Assembly: GCA_020881915.1 (NCBI GenBank) | Contig: JAJFPB010000002.1 | Coordinates: 5,963,001 to 6,027,000 of the forward strand | From: Paramyrothecium sp. XJ0827 | Taxonomy: Eukaryota; Ascomycota; Sordariomycetes; Hypocreales; Stachybotryaceae | Direction of reading: 5' to 3' | DNA length: 64,000 bases | Shown: positions 46,601 to 59,654 of the stretch, in pieces | How the letters are laid out: every line of letters begins with the position of its first letter | Position numbering within the stretch: the first letter of the stretch is position 1 | Program-made: the position numbers and the translations under genes | The notes under the pieces: model-generated | What the model was told of the DNA's origin: nothing | The model's input: the letters and a program-made list of their open reading frames with translations, nothing else | Databases searched by the model: none

Positions 46601-47949
46601 AATATAAAAAGAAAGTAATTTAAAAAGTATAAAAGCTAAAACTAATTATAGAAATAAAATTAAGATTCTAAATTATAGAATTAATAATATTTAATTTCTA
46701 TATATTAGAAGTAATTAAAAATTAGATTACTTTAGTATATTTTATAATAATAATAAATATTATAAAAAGTCTTAAATTAAATCTACTTCTTAGTACTAGG
46801 TTCTTCTATAAATATAAAGTAAAGCTAGATTTCCTTTAATCTAGAATTACTTTTTAATTTACTAGAAATATATTTATAGCTATTAAAATTATTTATATTT
46901 ACTTAACTTAAGATATAGTAGTAATTTATAAAATAATTATTAGTACTTATATAATTATAATCTTATTAAGTAAAACTAATATAATTTTAATTAAATAAAA
47001 TACCTTTTATAATTATTTAGATATTAAAAAGAAAAATCTAGTTCTATATTTTAATTTCTTATATAAAGTAGTATTTTTAGTAATATTAGTACTAAAAATA
47101 ATAAAAATATTATTAATTTTAAATAACTTTAAGAAGAAATTAGTTATTTAATAAAATAAGAAATTAAGAAATATTATATAGATTAACTTATAAGCTAAAA
47201 TAACTTTTCTTAAACCTTAAGTAGAATATATTACTTTAGATACTAAATTCCTAATTACTAATATAGTAAATAATAAGAAATCTATAAGAATAGTAAAAGA
47301 AATAGATTACTTAGAAGAAATAAATTAAGATTTAATTTAAATTAATTATAATATATTAAATTATAAAATTAATTACCTAGAAGATCTACTTTTCTAAAAG
47401 AACTAATTTAAAGTATAAATAGCTATTAGGGACTACTTTATAATATTAGTATTTATAAAATTAATAAATAAATTTAATATTTATTATAATAGAGATATAG
47501 TACTAATACCTAAAGAAATAAAGATATAAGTTAATTTTATTAATAAATAGTAAAATTAATACTATATAATCTAAAAATATCCTCTAGAGCTTAAGAATTA
47601 ATAAGTTCTAAATAAAATCTATAAAGTATTATATTAAGTAGGGAAAATAAATTATATAAATTAACTTACTTCTATTATATACTCTATATTTATAGTTTAG
47701 TATATTATAAATAGCTAATAGAAGGGCTAAGTTATTATTAATTTATAACTACTAAATAGTATTATAGTTCTAGATATATATCTACTACTAAATTAATTTA
47801 ATATAATATTAAATACTTATAAAAAAAGTTCTATTTAATATTTAATATAATAGGATTTTTTTATTAGCTCCTTATATATAGATTATATAGAGAGAAAATA
47901 GCTATTATATTTAATAAAGAACTTAAGATATCTAATATAATATTAATAG

Positions 47950-48300
47950 GATTCTATAACTTACTAAGCTTTATATAGAAATTTATAAATAAAATCTTCC
48001 TAAAGTATTAATATTTTATATAGATCTATATTAATAATATTATTATATTTTCTAATACTAAGGAAAACTACCTTAACTACCTATATAATATATTATAGAT
48101 TCTAAATAAAAATAGGATCTATATATTAGTAGAAAAATCCTTTATAATATACCTAGTAATAAAACTACTTAGATTTTTTATTAATAGTAATAAAATAGCT
48201 AAAACTAATAATAAGATTTAGGTCTTCTAGAAACTTACTTTTTTAAATAATCTCTTAGAACTTAAAATCTATATAAAAATAATTAAATACTTATAATAAG
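47950..48300 (+). pseudogene. Eroded reverse-transcriptase core of the retrotransposon
   Basis: In one plus frame the codons around 48026-48060 read as the tyrosine plus acidic-pair active-site block of Ty3/gypsy RT with the acidic codons changed by G-to-A transitions (YINNIIIFSNT as it stands). The next ~70 codons keep the hydrophobic pattern expected after that block, broken by TAG/TAA stops. Non-functional. Confidence 0.65.
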
Positions 48301-51300
48301 ATATTTCCTAATATAATATATATATTAAGCTACTTTAGTAATAGAAAAATATATTATTATAATTAACTTAGGAAGTAGAAATATTACTTATAGAAATATT
48401 AAAACTAATAAGAAAGAAGTAAGTATAAAAGCTAGAGTTTAAATTAATAGAAGTAGAGCTAAATTTATTTTAAGATATATAGAGTTTCTTAATTACCTAG
48501 TTTTTTTTCTAATATTATAATCTAATTAAACTATTATTCTTTAAAATTAATATATATAAAAATAGATTTAGCCTATTTATATTTTAATTTATAGGTACTT
48601 AGAATAGTTTTAATGTACTAAGAAAAAATATTTTTATAACTTAGCTATAGCTAATATTATTTATATTAAAACTAATCTTAGAAATTAAGAAATACTATAG
48701 ATCTATAGAAGCTAAGATTACTATAGTAGTATAAGTAGTTTATAAGCTTAAGAAGATAATTTAATTTAATTAATATATAATTAATATTATTACTAATTAT
48801 ATTACTACTAAGGGTATTCTTATATATATCTCTTTTATAATATTAGATCTTAATAAAGTTAATATAAAGCTTATTAATATTATAAACTACCTCTTATAAT
48901 TTAGTCTCTATATCTTCTATATATCTAAAATACTTAATATTATATTAAATATATTATTTAAATTATTTATAAAGGAATTTATTTATAGGAATATATAAGA
49001 GTTTAGATTTAATAAGCTTAAAGCTAAAGTTAATTTCTTTATATATTTATTAATAAAAGCTATAATAAATTTAGTACTAAAGTAAGTAATATTAAATAAA
49101 TATAAAATAAATTACTAATATATATAAATTATAAGAGCTATTTAAGCCTATAAAACTTAGAATTAGAAACCTATATAATAAAAGTATAAAGTATAAATCC
49201 TAATTAGGCCCTAAGCCCTATTAAAGAATAGATTATTATATTATAAGAACTACTAAGGTATTTTAAGATTTTATATACTAAATTTAGTTATTTTACTATT
49301 ACTTATAGTAATCTATAATAAGAAGTATTACTTTAGTACTACTAGAATAAAATCTAAGTTATTACTAATATACTTTAAAGAAATAAATTACCTAATTTAG
49401 ATTTATATTAATTATTACTCTTTATATTAAGAGAATTTAATAAATAAGAAATTAGCTCTAGGAGAGCTTTAATTAATTAAGGTTATTTTATAATCTTATT
49501 ATATAATAGTAATAGATTTTATAACTAATATACTAGAAATAAAATTAATAGAATTATATTAGAAAATAGTAGGTTATATTAAACTAGATTCCTTATATAT
49601 AATTAGTTACTTATTCTTAAAAAAAATAATACTCTTAATAAGATATTTAATATATAAAGTAAAGAATTAAATAATAGTACTTCTTTAGAACTTACTAATT
49701 TAAGATTAAGGAATTCTAAAATAAATTATTAGTAACTAAGATCTAAAATTTATATTTACTTTATAAATTACTTTATTTACTAATTTAGGAATTAAATTCC
49801 TTATATTAGTAGTTTATTACCTATAAATAAATAAAATCTTAGAATATAAGAATTAGATAGTAGAAATAGTAATTTAGTACTATATAGTAATAAATCTAAA
49901 TACTTTATAAATTAATTTATTTCTAGCTTTATAATATAATCTTAATAATATAAAATTAAAATTAATAGGAAAATTACTAAATTAATTAATTCTAGGGTTC
50001 TAATTACTTTTAGTTATAAATATTTTTACTAAATTAACTTAAAATAATATTAAACTTATAAAAAAAATAATTAAAATAATTAAGTAGGTAAATTATTAGA
50101 AAATATAATATTTACTTAATATTATAGCTTTATTAGCTAAAATTAAATATAATATAAAATATAAGTCTTCTAATATATAAGAAAGTAATACTATATATCT
50201 TTAGCTTTATAAAGATTATTACTTACCTAGAAAACCTAAGTATAAGTAGTTTTTAATAAAAGCTAGATTATATATAATTCTCTAGAAGATATATTTATAA
50301 GTATTTAAGCTTAATTTTCTATATATATAGAAGATTTATTTAGTAGTTTTAGTAATATAGCTATAAAAACTAATATAAGGACCTAATTCTTTTAATAAAT
50401 AGTAGCTACTATCTAGATTAGTAGAAATAAATAAATAAAATAAAAGTAATTAATAGAAGATTAAATATATTATATAGTATTATAAAACTAAGTATAGCTA
50501 GAAACTAGATATAAAATATCTAGTTTATTAGAAAGGATTTATAATTAAGAATAATAGTTAGATTACTAAAATAAAGATAGCTAAAACTATACTTAATCTT
50601 ATTTAAGTATATAAAGAAAATATTAATCTAAATTAATAAGTATTTTTTAAAATAAAGGCTTAATTTAAATATATTACTAGTTATATATAACTAAAGAATA
50701 TATAGATTTAGTACTTACCTTAATAAATAAGTAATATAAAGAAAAATAATATATATTTTATATATTAAATCTATCTTTTTTATAGTAAATATAGCTAAAA
50801 TTTATTAAATTTAATATTTCCTTATAACTTATTATTTTATAATTAATAACTAAAATAAAAAATTAAATCTTCCTTTTATATTATTATTAAAATTTTATAT
50901 AATTACTATAATTAAATCTAGTAATCTATATATATATTTACCCCCTATAAATAAATTTACCTCTATATATAGATTTAATAATATATAAATATATTATTCT
51001 ACTTTATAGATTTAGTATTACTAAAGTAGGATCTATACTTACTATAGTAGAATTAGTTCTAAATAAGAACTAAAGTCTATTTAATATAATAGAGAATATA
51101 TTTAATTATAATAATTCCTAAGATAATAGTAATATAATTATAAATAACTCTATAATAAATATAAAACTAGTTCTATTTAAGCTCTTTAATTCTTTTAATT
51201 AAATCTTCCTTAATACTAATAAGGATAAATCTAATATATTAGTAAATAAGAATATTATAGAGATTATAAATAAATATATATTATAGCTTAGAAATAATCT

Positions 51301-53403
51301 ACTAGTATTAGATCTAGTACTATAGGGAATAAAGAAAATAGACTTTCTAATAGATTATATTAATTAAAATAACTACTAACTAGGTATTACTAATAATAAG
51401 AAAAGTAAAAGTAATAATAAGGAATATAATTCTAATAGCTCTAGAAATAAATCTAGTAAAGGTAATAATAACCCTAAGGATATTTTACTTCTCTCTAATA
51501 ATTATAATTACTTAGTAATTAAATTATATAAACTCTTTACTATATACTAAGAAATAAAGGTAGCTATAAGATAAGTAGAAAATAATAATTTCTCTAAAAA
51601 TAATAATAAAAAAATACTTACTACTTTCTATAATAATATTAAATAATTTAATTATATAGAATAATTAATACTTCTAAGCTAATTAGCCCTTATTAATTCT
51701 AACTTTAAGGTAAGAGAATATAAAAAAGCTAATAATAAGGCTATATTTAATAAAGAGGTTTTTATTACTAATTAAGCCTATTATTAAAAGTTATTAAATA
51801 ATAAATCTAGTATTAAATAGAATATTTTTTATATTTAAGTTACTAAATTTAAGATTACTAGATTATTAATTAATAAGTATAAGAGAAATAAGACTAAAGG
51901 TATTTTACTTAGTAATATATCTAATATTTATAGAACTATTATATATATAATTATTTTTATATATATCTAACTTAAATATATAGCTATACTTAAAAAGTAG
52001 GCCTAAAAGAATATTAAAAATAATAAAAAACTAATTAGAACTAATAATAAAAAAGGCCTATTTAAAATTATTTTAGTAATTTCTTAAGGTAGTCTTAGTT
52101 ATAAAAGAAAGTAAGTAAAAAGAATAAAACTAATAGTAGAATTAATATAGTATTAAGTAGAAGTATTTAAGTAAATACTTAATAATAATATAATTAATAA
52201 ATTACTAGAAGATAAGAAGAAATAGTAGAATTAAATATATATATAAATAAATAGAAAAGAAGGTCCTAAAAAAGAATAAATTATTAATAATATTTTTATT
52301 ACTTTAGTTCTTAAATTTATTAAAAATAGCTACCTAATTATAGAACCTAGTTACTAAAATACTACTAAGGGGTAATTTTATTATAAGATTTAAATATATA
52401 TTCTTAATACTAAAAATAATATATAAAGAAATAAAATTATTTCTAAGACTAAGCTTATTTAAAACCTTAAAAATATATATAAGAATATAGTAGTAGCTTA
52501 GTAAAAAAATAAATATATTATTAACTAAGATATATTTATTTACTAGATAAGTAAACTCCTATTAGCTATTAATTTAATTATAGCCTATATAATAGATCTA
52601 TATAAAGTACTAAATATAACTATAGCTAGTTACCTTAGTTATATTAAGTAATTAGATCTAGTATATATCCTAGAGTATAGTAAAGATATTATTAATTAGT
52701 AGATTAGATCCTCTACTATAGAAACTGGAGTTAGTACTATTATTATAGTAAAAAAGCTCTAAATAACTTTAAATATATAACTATAGAATTAATAATCCTA
52801 TATAAGGCCTTTAGTAAGACTAATACTAGAATTACTAAAATAAAAAAATAAATTATAAACTAATTCTTTAAAGCTAAAGCTAATATAAATAAGATAATAA
52901 AAATAGTAAAATAGGTAAATATAATAGTAGTTAGGGCCCTATAGGGCATTTCTAATAAAAAAGTTAGTAAAATTATCTTTAAAATAATTAAATCTAAGGT
53001 AATTATTACTAAGGCTAGACTTAAGATCTAGTTTATAATAATAAGTAGAATTACTATAATTATATTTAGTTCTAATAGCCTAGTAATAAAATTCTAATAG
53101 CCTACTAAGAGATCTAGTATATTAATAAAGTAGTAAGTTAATTAAAGATACTATATAACTAATATAAATAATCTACTAATAACTCTAGTACTAAATAGAA
53201 GAAGTTTAATATTTAGTAAGGGTAATATAATTCTATTTAGGCTAGGTAGTAGCTATAAGACTACTAATAACTTTATTAATATCTTTAAATAAGAATAGTA
53301 TTAGTAATTAAAATAATAAATAGAAATAAATTTAGAATAAATCTACTAGAATTTTCTTTTATATTACTAGGGATAGTAATCTTCTTCTTATATAAGTAGT
53401 ACT

Positions 53404-53596
53404 TATTATATTATATTTTATAGATTACTAAATCTAGCTTATAAAAGGCCTAAACTAATATTAGTAGTACTAAAATAAATTAACCTTAACTAGATATTAT
53501 TACTTAATCTTAAATTTACTTTTTCTTTTAGTATATCTACCTTTCCTTTAGCTATATTTAGTAGCCCTTATATTATATCTAAAATCGAGCGTAATA
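53404..53596 (+). repeat. 3' LTR
   Basis: Direct copy of 43451-43643. Most differences are C/T or G/A transitions. This copy keeps CGAGCG near its end, where the 5' copy has TAAGTA, so the two LTRs were mutated unequally. Confidence 0.8.
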
Positions 53597-53601
53597 AGTT
53601 A
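53597..53601. repeat. Target-site duplication, right copy (AGTTA)
   Basis: Matches 43446-43450 exactly, directly after the 3' LTR. Confidence 0.7.
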
Positions 53602-53890
53602 GCTTTAAATAATTAAATAATCTATTATATTTTTATTAAAGTTCCTACTTTAGGAATTAGGACTTTTAGGATATTTACTTATCTAGGATATTTACTTACT
53701 ATATATATTAACTAGTAATAGTGAATTAATTGATCTTTAAGTCATAATATAGGATAAGGGGTTTTTAATTACTTCGTTATATTAATTGCTTTATTATATA
53801 TATATATTATTTAAAATAACGTTAATTAAATCTCTGAATTAATATCTTTTATATTTAAAATAATATTACTCACTATAATATCTTCGACCT
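53602..53890. repeat. AT-rich flank fading back to normal GC
   Basis: Still mostly A/T but with rising G and C; the transition is complete near 53890. No coding content. Confidence 0.6.
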
Positions 53891-54924
53891 TGCCCTCTTA
53901 CTTTTTTCTACGACCTTGCCCCCCGTAGTTCAATAGCATGGGGTTTTTTTATATGGCATTTTCTACAACCTAGCATGCAAAGTCGTAGCTGAATGGTTGA
54001 TAGGCGCTCCTTAATAATGATAATAGACTCAGGTGCAGGTCGATCGCGATGGCGATATAGCGTTCCATTAGTATAGATTGATCGATGCGGAACTATGGCC
54101 AGACAACAGGTGGGGATGGGCAGACGGAACCTTCCGTGGGAGGAGTCAGCTGCAACACAAGGCAACGTAGACGGCTGCCGTGCCATCACGTAAGTTCTCA
54201 GCCGATGTCCCCTGTGTTGATGTCACTCGTCAACTTACAATGGCTCCGATGGCACACACTATCGTGGGGACTTTCTTCCAAGAGCAAGCTTTCACCTCAG
54301 CGTGACGTGTTGTCCTATCTTGGCTCCAATGGCTCTTCGTCGAGGAATCTGCAGTCACCGTACAGCATACCATGGCGAATTGGTGAGTCTCCGCAAGTCG
54401 ACTTGTTGGGTAGGTCCGGTCCAACGAGACTGTAGGGTCAATCTAGAGCAGCAGCAATGCAACCCATCGCTATTCCATGTAGTCATTAGTCAGAATCGCC
54501 GCGATACACAAGCCGCCATCGATGACAACTATTGACCCGTAGGAGCTCGAAGGATACACAACAGTATTCCACATGTTCTAAATCCTCTTGCGTCGACTCT
54601 TGGGGAAATTAATTCGCATGACTGTCTGGACGAACCTTATCAATATCTAACCTTAGATATTTATCCATGCATTTGATCCGGCAATAGAATACGAGAAGTT
54701 GGCAGTGTGAATAGAATTCTCAGAAGTCAGGTGAGTTAAAGTTAACATAATGTGCAGCTCCAGGACTGGTTTCCATGACCCTAGCGCGATGATAGTGTCC
54801 TCTAGTCTGCCATCTCCTATGGCTAACTGGACATTCTGTAGCTTTCGTCAAACGTTCTACTGACGAATCTCATGTAATGTGAATATTGTGGGTAAACACG
54901 ATGAAGAAGCGATTGATTCCCAAT
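53891..54924. other. Intergenic region
   Basis: First kilobase of the GC-normal island. Open frames at 53908-54189 (minus) and 54085-54435 (plus) are not recognisable. No gene seen. Confidence 0.5.
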
Positions 54925-57280
54925 CTAAGCAATATACACGGGTAAACGACTTCCAAAAAGCCCATCCTTGTCGATCTGAACATCCATCTTATGGAAATCG
55001 TGGAGAAGTAACCAGCATATCATGCGAAAGATAAGTACACACCAAATATTGCTGATCTCCTGCTTCTCCTTGGAGTCCACGTAAGCCCAGCAATCCTCAA
55101 CTTCCACCCCATCATCGTCCAGTTCGTCTTCGTCGCCAGCTAGAGGAGCTCCTAATAAGGTTCCAGTGCGCTGGATTCTTTGTGGCTCGTTCTGGAGATT
55201 CTGACGCTCCCTTTGTCGATCCAGCTCGCTGCATATCTTCCGAATGACGTTCTCGCGTACCCAAGAGATGTACATGTCTATTAAAAGAGCGTGCCTTTCT
55301 TCATAGGATGCTGAGTCGAGTCGTTGGAGTTTCTGCAACATCACTTTGCGATCCTCGTGAGCCATTTGCTGTTTGCTGATTCGATGGACTTTTGATGGCT
55401 GGTGGGTGGATCTAAGCAACTCTTCCTTCGCAACTGCATTCTCAAAACACATTTCAGCGGGACCATGGTCTGTGTCTCTTAAATTGAGCATGCCCAAAAC
55501 CTCCTGGAGGTGTACTCGCAAGACGGACGGAACCACAGGTCTATCTCTACGAATTTTGAGAAACCTGTCGCATTTCTCAATGGCAGTGTGCAGGGTGGTT
55601 ATGAGAGCACAGCAGTATAGTATCGGCTCTTCTGTTCTTTGTCCTGGTGCGGGGTATCTCATTGCAAACTCATCTTGCCCTTGTTCCTGGGCTTGTCGGT
55701 CTTCAGGATCTCTGATATTCTGCTCGGATTCACTGAATACCTCCTCAATCCTGTCAGCTTCACTTATTATCATGCGGATCTGAGCGTTATCCGTGAACAT
55801 TGCCTGCGCGCTCCGGGGCTCGCCTTGAGCCTCTTGCTTTCGATATCTGGAAGCTTTGTCTAGAAAAGACTTGTAGGTGACTAATAGGGCCCGGGCGGAG
55901 AAAGACCTTCGGTCCCAGTGGTAGATGGTAGGGTTGGGGAGCATGCGGAAAGCTGTGCCCTTTATTTGGAGAACAATGCCAACCATACCGAGCATCTCGA
56001 ATGCCACTGGAAGCAGGTAAGCCTAAAAGCTTCTCAAGAGGACTAAGAAAATGGACTGACACACCTGGAAAAAGATGGCTGTACCGCGTGTCTTCGGCTG
56101 GTTTCGAAAAGTATTTGACTGTCTTAGTATTACAGCCAATAACCTTCAAAGTCTCTGCCATTGCAGCGAAACTTGCGAGTTGAAGAGTTCCGAGGTCTTT
56201 CGGCTCATCGGCGTACATTTTGAACTTTCTCGGGCGGAAGATAGTAGGGCAGTATCCAAAGCACAGTTCCTTAATATTCTTGTCTGGGATGATACGGTTC
56301 TTCTTGAACCAAGTTTCGCCGATTTTATGGAAAGAAAAGATAATACCAAGGTCGTCAACATTAGCGCCAGTAACGAGAAAGCCATTGCCCTGTGCACGAT
56401 ACCGGTTTTCATTTCGATTAAAGACCTTCCAGTGAATGCCGAGCATAGCGATGATCTCAACTATATGGCAAATGGTTGAAGTGGCATAAGGCTTCTTCAT
56501 GTGCTCTGGCATAGTGTCCCATGATTTCTTCTTCTTTTGCATACCTACCGGGAGAGTATGTAGGTTATTCGCGTCCTTTGTATCAAAGTTGTCTGGGAGC
56601 GGGGTATGTGAGGCCCTATTGTACCACTCGTTATTGGGGATATTATAGTCGAAGAACTTTTCTGCCTGCTATTCTCGAGATTCCTTCTCCATCCGTTGCA
56701 CCGCCATAAGGAGCGCGAGCCATGTTGCAAGCTCGTTATCGGCTGTGCGGATGGCCTGACGCGTCTCCCCAGCCTTAAGGCTCCTAATTCGTTCGTCATA
56801 CATATCTTGACTCCACGTATAAGTCTTCTGATAGCTCGTCCGCGTCCCGACCATGTATGTGATTTCATGGCGACTGACTTCCTGAGGTTGATCCTGGAGT
56901 TGAAACCTGGCCAACCTAGTAAAAATGGACCGTACAAAGCGTTTCAAGCATCCAGGAATACTTGGCTTTTCTTTCTCCATGTGCGGACCTAGGGGGCCCC
57001 TTTTGTTGCTCGGGGCTGAAACGAAAATTACTGGAGTCTGGAACTCGACTTTGAAACGAAATTCAAACAGCCGCAATCGGCGGTGGGTAAATTTGGACCA
57101 TTTACCTATCACTAATTCCTTGCACGAGGCGTAACCGGTTGCGGAAGCATAGTATTGCTGAAGGGCCTGAAGAGAGGCAATAACGAGAGCAAAGCCTGAT
57201 ACAACCAGAGCGACGCATGCGATGATGAGCTCATTATCGCTTCCCCCAGGAGGAGGATTTGTAGTGCCGTTGGGGTTCAT
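54925..57280 (-). pseudogene. Membrane-anchored fungal protein of unknown function (modin-like?), interrupted by one in-frame stop
   Basis: Two exons (56065-57280 and 54925-56006, intron 56007-56064) sum in frame to 766 codons, but codon 204 is TAG (56669-56671). The frame is open and clearly coding on both sides: ...QRMEKESRE before it, and AEKFFDYNIPNNEWYNRA after. The stop sits directly before CAG; a single C-to-T change in a CpA site would create it, the base change RIP prefers. The N-terminus has one strong membrane helix (NELIIACVALVVSGFALVIA), then SATGYASCKELVIGKWSKFT and FEFRFKVEFQTPVIFV. This layout reminds me of fungal proteins annotated as modin, a family with no settled function; that link is from memory and weak. 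The C-terminal half is helical and charged, ending WLLLHDFHKMDVQI. An alternative start is 57370. Confidence 0.75.
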
Positions 57281-57440
57281 GGGTGCTGGTATGATGCGAT
57301 GGTCGATGAATCCGTCAACTTGCCAGAGCGTGATTTGGTGGCCGTGGTGATATAATGATATTTTAGCCACCCATTAACACCTTTAGAAAAACAAAAAGGA
57401 GACGGGTCAGGCTGTCGCCCTTTATCTGGCTGGATTAAGC

Positions 57441-57768
57441 ACTTGTGGGGGATTCTATCTCTTTGGTTCCCAGTGGTCGCTGCCGCTCCCACCGGAGCCT
57501 ATTAAGTAGGAAAAGGGGCCATTGACCGAGAAGAAAATCTATTTCTCCACAGAAATACTGCGTAACGTTAGGGTTGAGGTATCCTTCTTCCCCGCATCAC
57601 GCCTCCCAACTTCAAAAGAATTGCCAGAAAGGTACCTTATCCTCTTACAAATTGTAAGGGCTGAAGTATCTTTCTTTTCTAATCAAAGGCCCCTTTTTAG
57701 ACTTAATGGGCCCCCGTGGGAGTGACAGCGACCACTAGGAACCAACGAGATAGAATCCCCCCACAAGT
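57441..57768. mobile_element. MITE-like inverted-repeat element (328 bp)
   Basis: The left arm 57441-57525 is the reverse complement of the right arm 57683-57768 over about 85 bp with roughly ten mismatches, mostly transitions, and one single-base gap. Arms begin ACTTGTGGGGG. The ~157-bp centre holds two diverged direct copies of a ~20-nt segment (near 57568 and 57656) that differ by C/T and G/A. No ORF of note. It sits 70-160 bp upstream of the possible starts of the neighbouring minus-strand gene, i.e. in its promoter. Confidence 0.7.
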
Positions 57769-59225
57769 ATATTTCGTAAATTATCTCGTCCCTTCACCAC
57801 ACCGTGGCGTCTATTAGACTCCACTATCTGCAATAATCACATGCTTAGTGGGTCGGAAGATCAGCCTCCCCGATCCTCAATACGAGCCCAGCGCCATCTA
57901 CAACACCATTCACTTTTATAAACACATCTCAGCTCCGTAGCGGCCCGGAACGATCATATTCATGGCAGCAACACTATGCCTCGGTCATCCCCAAATGAAA
58001 CCTTGGTGACTGTGTTGAGAAGGCTTGTTTCTCGCCTAGAGGACGGCATTTATAATTAGATCGAATCCCTACAACTGACCCTAGGAGGGCCTTCGTACGG
58101 CCCATGGAATAGTGGAGGCACTAGTAAGTTAATTTAGTGATGCTGCCTTGCCATCGACAGTGAAGAATGTCAGCGACTTACTAAACATGGCGATGGCTCA
58201 GGTCGAGGCCTCCAGTAGCTAAATGGTCCATTGCGAGCCTAGGCCTTTTGCTCCCGAGCTTAACAAATCAACACCACGCTTACTCATTCTCGACAATTGA
58301 CACGGGGAAACCAGCCTAGAATAACTCGTGCGAATGTACGCGCTTGCCTTAATAAAGCAGGACGCCCGGATCAATCCTCTCAAGACAAGCGGGTGGGGCA
58401 AAAGTACTTTCGTTCCTCAAGGCTCAAGACCTCTTATCACTTTATCCCTTAAAGCACAGCTTGGGCGGTCGGGATATATCACACTTTTAGGCGTGAGGTC
58501 ATTTACACGCATACATGTCAGACACCGATTGCGAAGCAGCGGACGTTTTTGTTGTGTTCGGGACCAGCAAACCAAGACGCTTCGTCACGCAGTCAGCTAC
58601 TTTGGTTTTGTTTTGGGATGTTTTTTTGCGGTGCCCTCGACCTACCAAAAGGACCGCAGGAACAATAGGGTAGATGTATGCTTTTGTGGCCTAGTGACAT
58701 CCAGGTGGCCTCGCGTAGAGTAAAATTGGTGAGAGACTTTGCTAGGTCTTAGTGCTCCGCTGGGACTCGGATGAGGCTGCGAATGTCCTCAGCTGGCTGA
58801 GCTACGATTGAACCTTTGGACTGGTTAAGGTTAGTCTGTGGCTGTGGCCGAGACTGGGACTCTTCGTTCCTCAAGGCATAACTAACTTTCTCTCCGAACA
58901 CATGTGAATAGGTGTGAGCGAGAAGTCTCATACCTTAGCTGCGCGACACGATAATAGCGTCATGGTTGCACATATCTTACATTGCTGAAACACGAGGCAT
59001 ACGTAGAACTTCCCACCGTCAGGCCATCACATGTCAGCAACATTCCACCCACGGATTGAATACCCAAAAAGTACGGCCTGAACCTTGATGTGCAATAGGA
59101 AGCGTGTGTATTAATCTGATGATGTGTGTGTTACTTCTATCCTGAGGCTGGCTGTGATCCCCTTGTTTTGTTCGAGGAGGTGGCGCCCTCTGATTGGCTG
59201 ATTCTCTCGGAGGTCTCGAAGCAAA
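57769..59225. other. Intergenic region
   Basis: No convincing gene. A 14-nt direct repeat (TCGTTCCTCAAGGC) occurs near 58410 and 58862. ORF 58328-58723 (plus) has no recognisable content. Confidence 0.5.
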
Positions 59226-59280
59226 TCTAGCGGCTACAACCGAGTAGGAATACAACTGAACTGAACTGAACTGAACCTTA
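59226..59280 (-). repeat. Inverted repeat left of the HET gene
   Basis: Read on the minus strand it is a tandem of TTCAG pentamers followed by TTGTATTCCTACTCGG and TTGTAGCCGCTAGA. It matches 62261-62314 (plus) in opposite orientation; the right copy has mostly C-to-T or G-to-A differences. Confidence 0.65.
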
Positions 59281-59654
59281 GCCCTTGAGGCTTTATAAAA
59301 TAACCTAAATCTTAGAGCCTAAGTAGCTGCTTAGCGTATTGCTAACTTCGCTCAGAATACGATAGCGCCCTTGTGGCCTCAGGAGACAGCCTGGCCGACT
59401 GAAATGTATGGGATGGTGAGAGGGCGCGGGTGGCGAGTGGAGTCGGAATTTACCCTCATGTAGCCAGCCGCACTTAAACACTACACTAGATCCTTCGTTC
59501 TGACTCGACCTTACCTCCTGAGGCCCAAGAGCTCGCGGTATGCAAATGCCTGCTTGACAAAGAAATACGGCGGTCATGGTGCGTTCGAACTTTCATGCAT
59601 ATGTAGCTTTGCTCACAAACCATTTAGGAACTAGGCCCAGTCCGAGACGGGGGC

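Larger units (their letters stand above)
43451..53596 (+). mobile_element. RIP-ruined LTR retrotransposon, Ty3/gypsy type, 10.1 kb
   Basis: A complete element bounded by two 193-bp direct repeats at a constant offset of 9953 bp and flanked by the same 5-bp target duplication. The interior is nearly free of G and C outside CT/AG-type contexts and has stops in all frames, as expected from heavy RIP on both strands. A reverse-transcriptase core can still be followed in one plus-strand frame near 48.0-48.3 kb, which sets the element's direction. Order along the element fits gag (about 43.7-46 kb), pol RT/RNaseH/integrase (about 46.5-50.7 kb), then an extra 2.7 kb before the 3' LTR. It is certainly inactive. 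Exact protein boundaries cannot be drawn. Confidence 0.85.

Noticed and set aside
42330..53890. AT-rich block as a mitochondrial insert or centromere
   Set aside because: LTRs, target duplication and an RT relic explain it as a RIPed retrotransposon; no mitochondrial gene or satellite array is visible.
54085..54435. 116-codon ORF next to the AT block
   Set aside because: No domain and no support from a neighbour exon.
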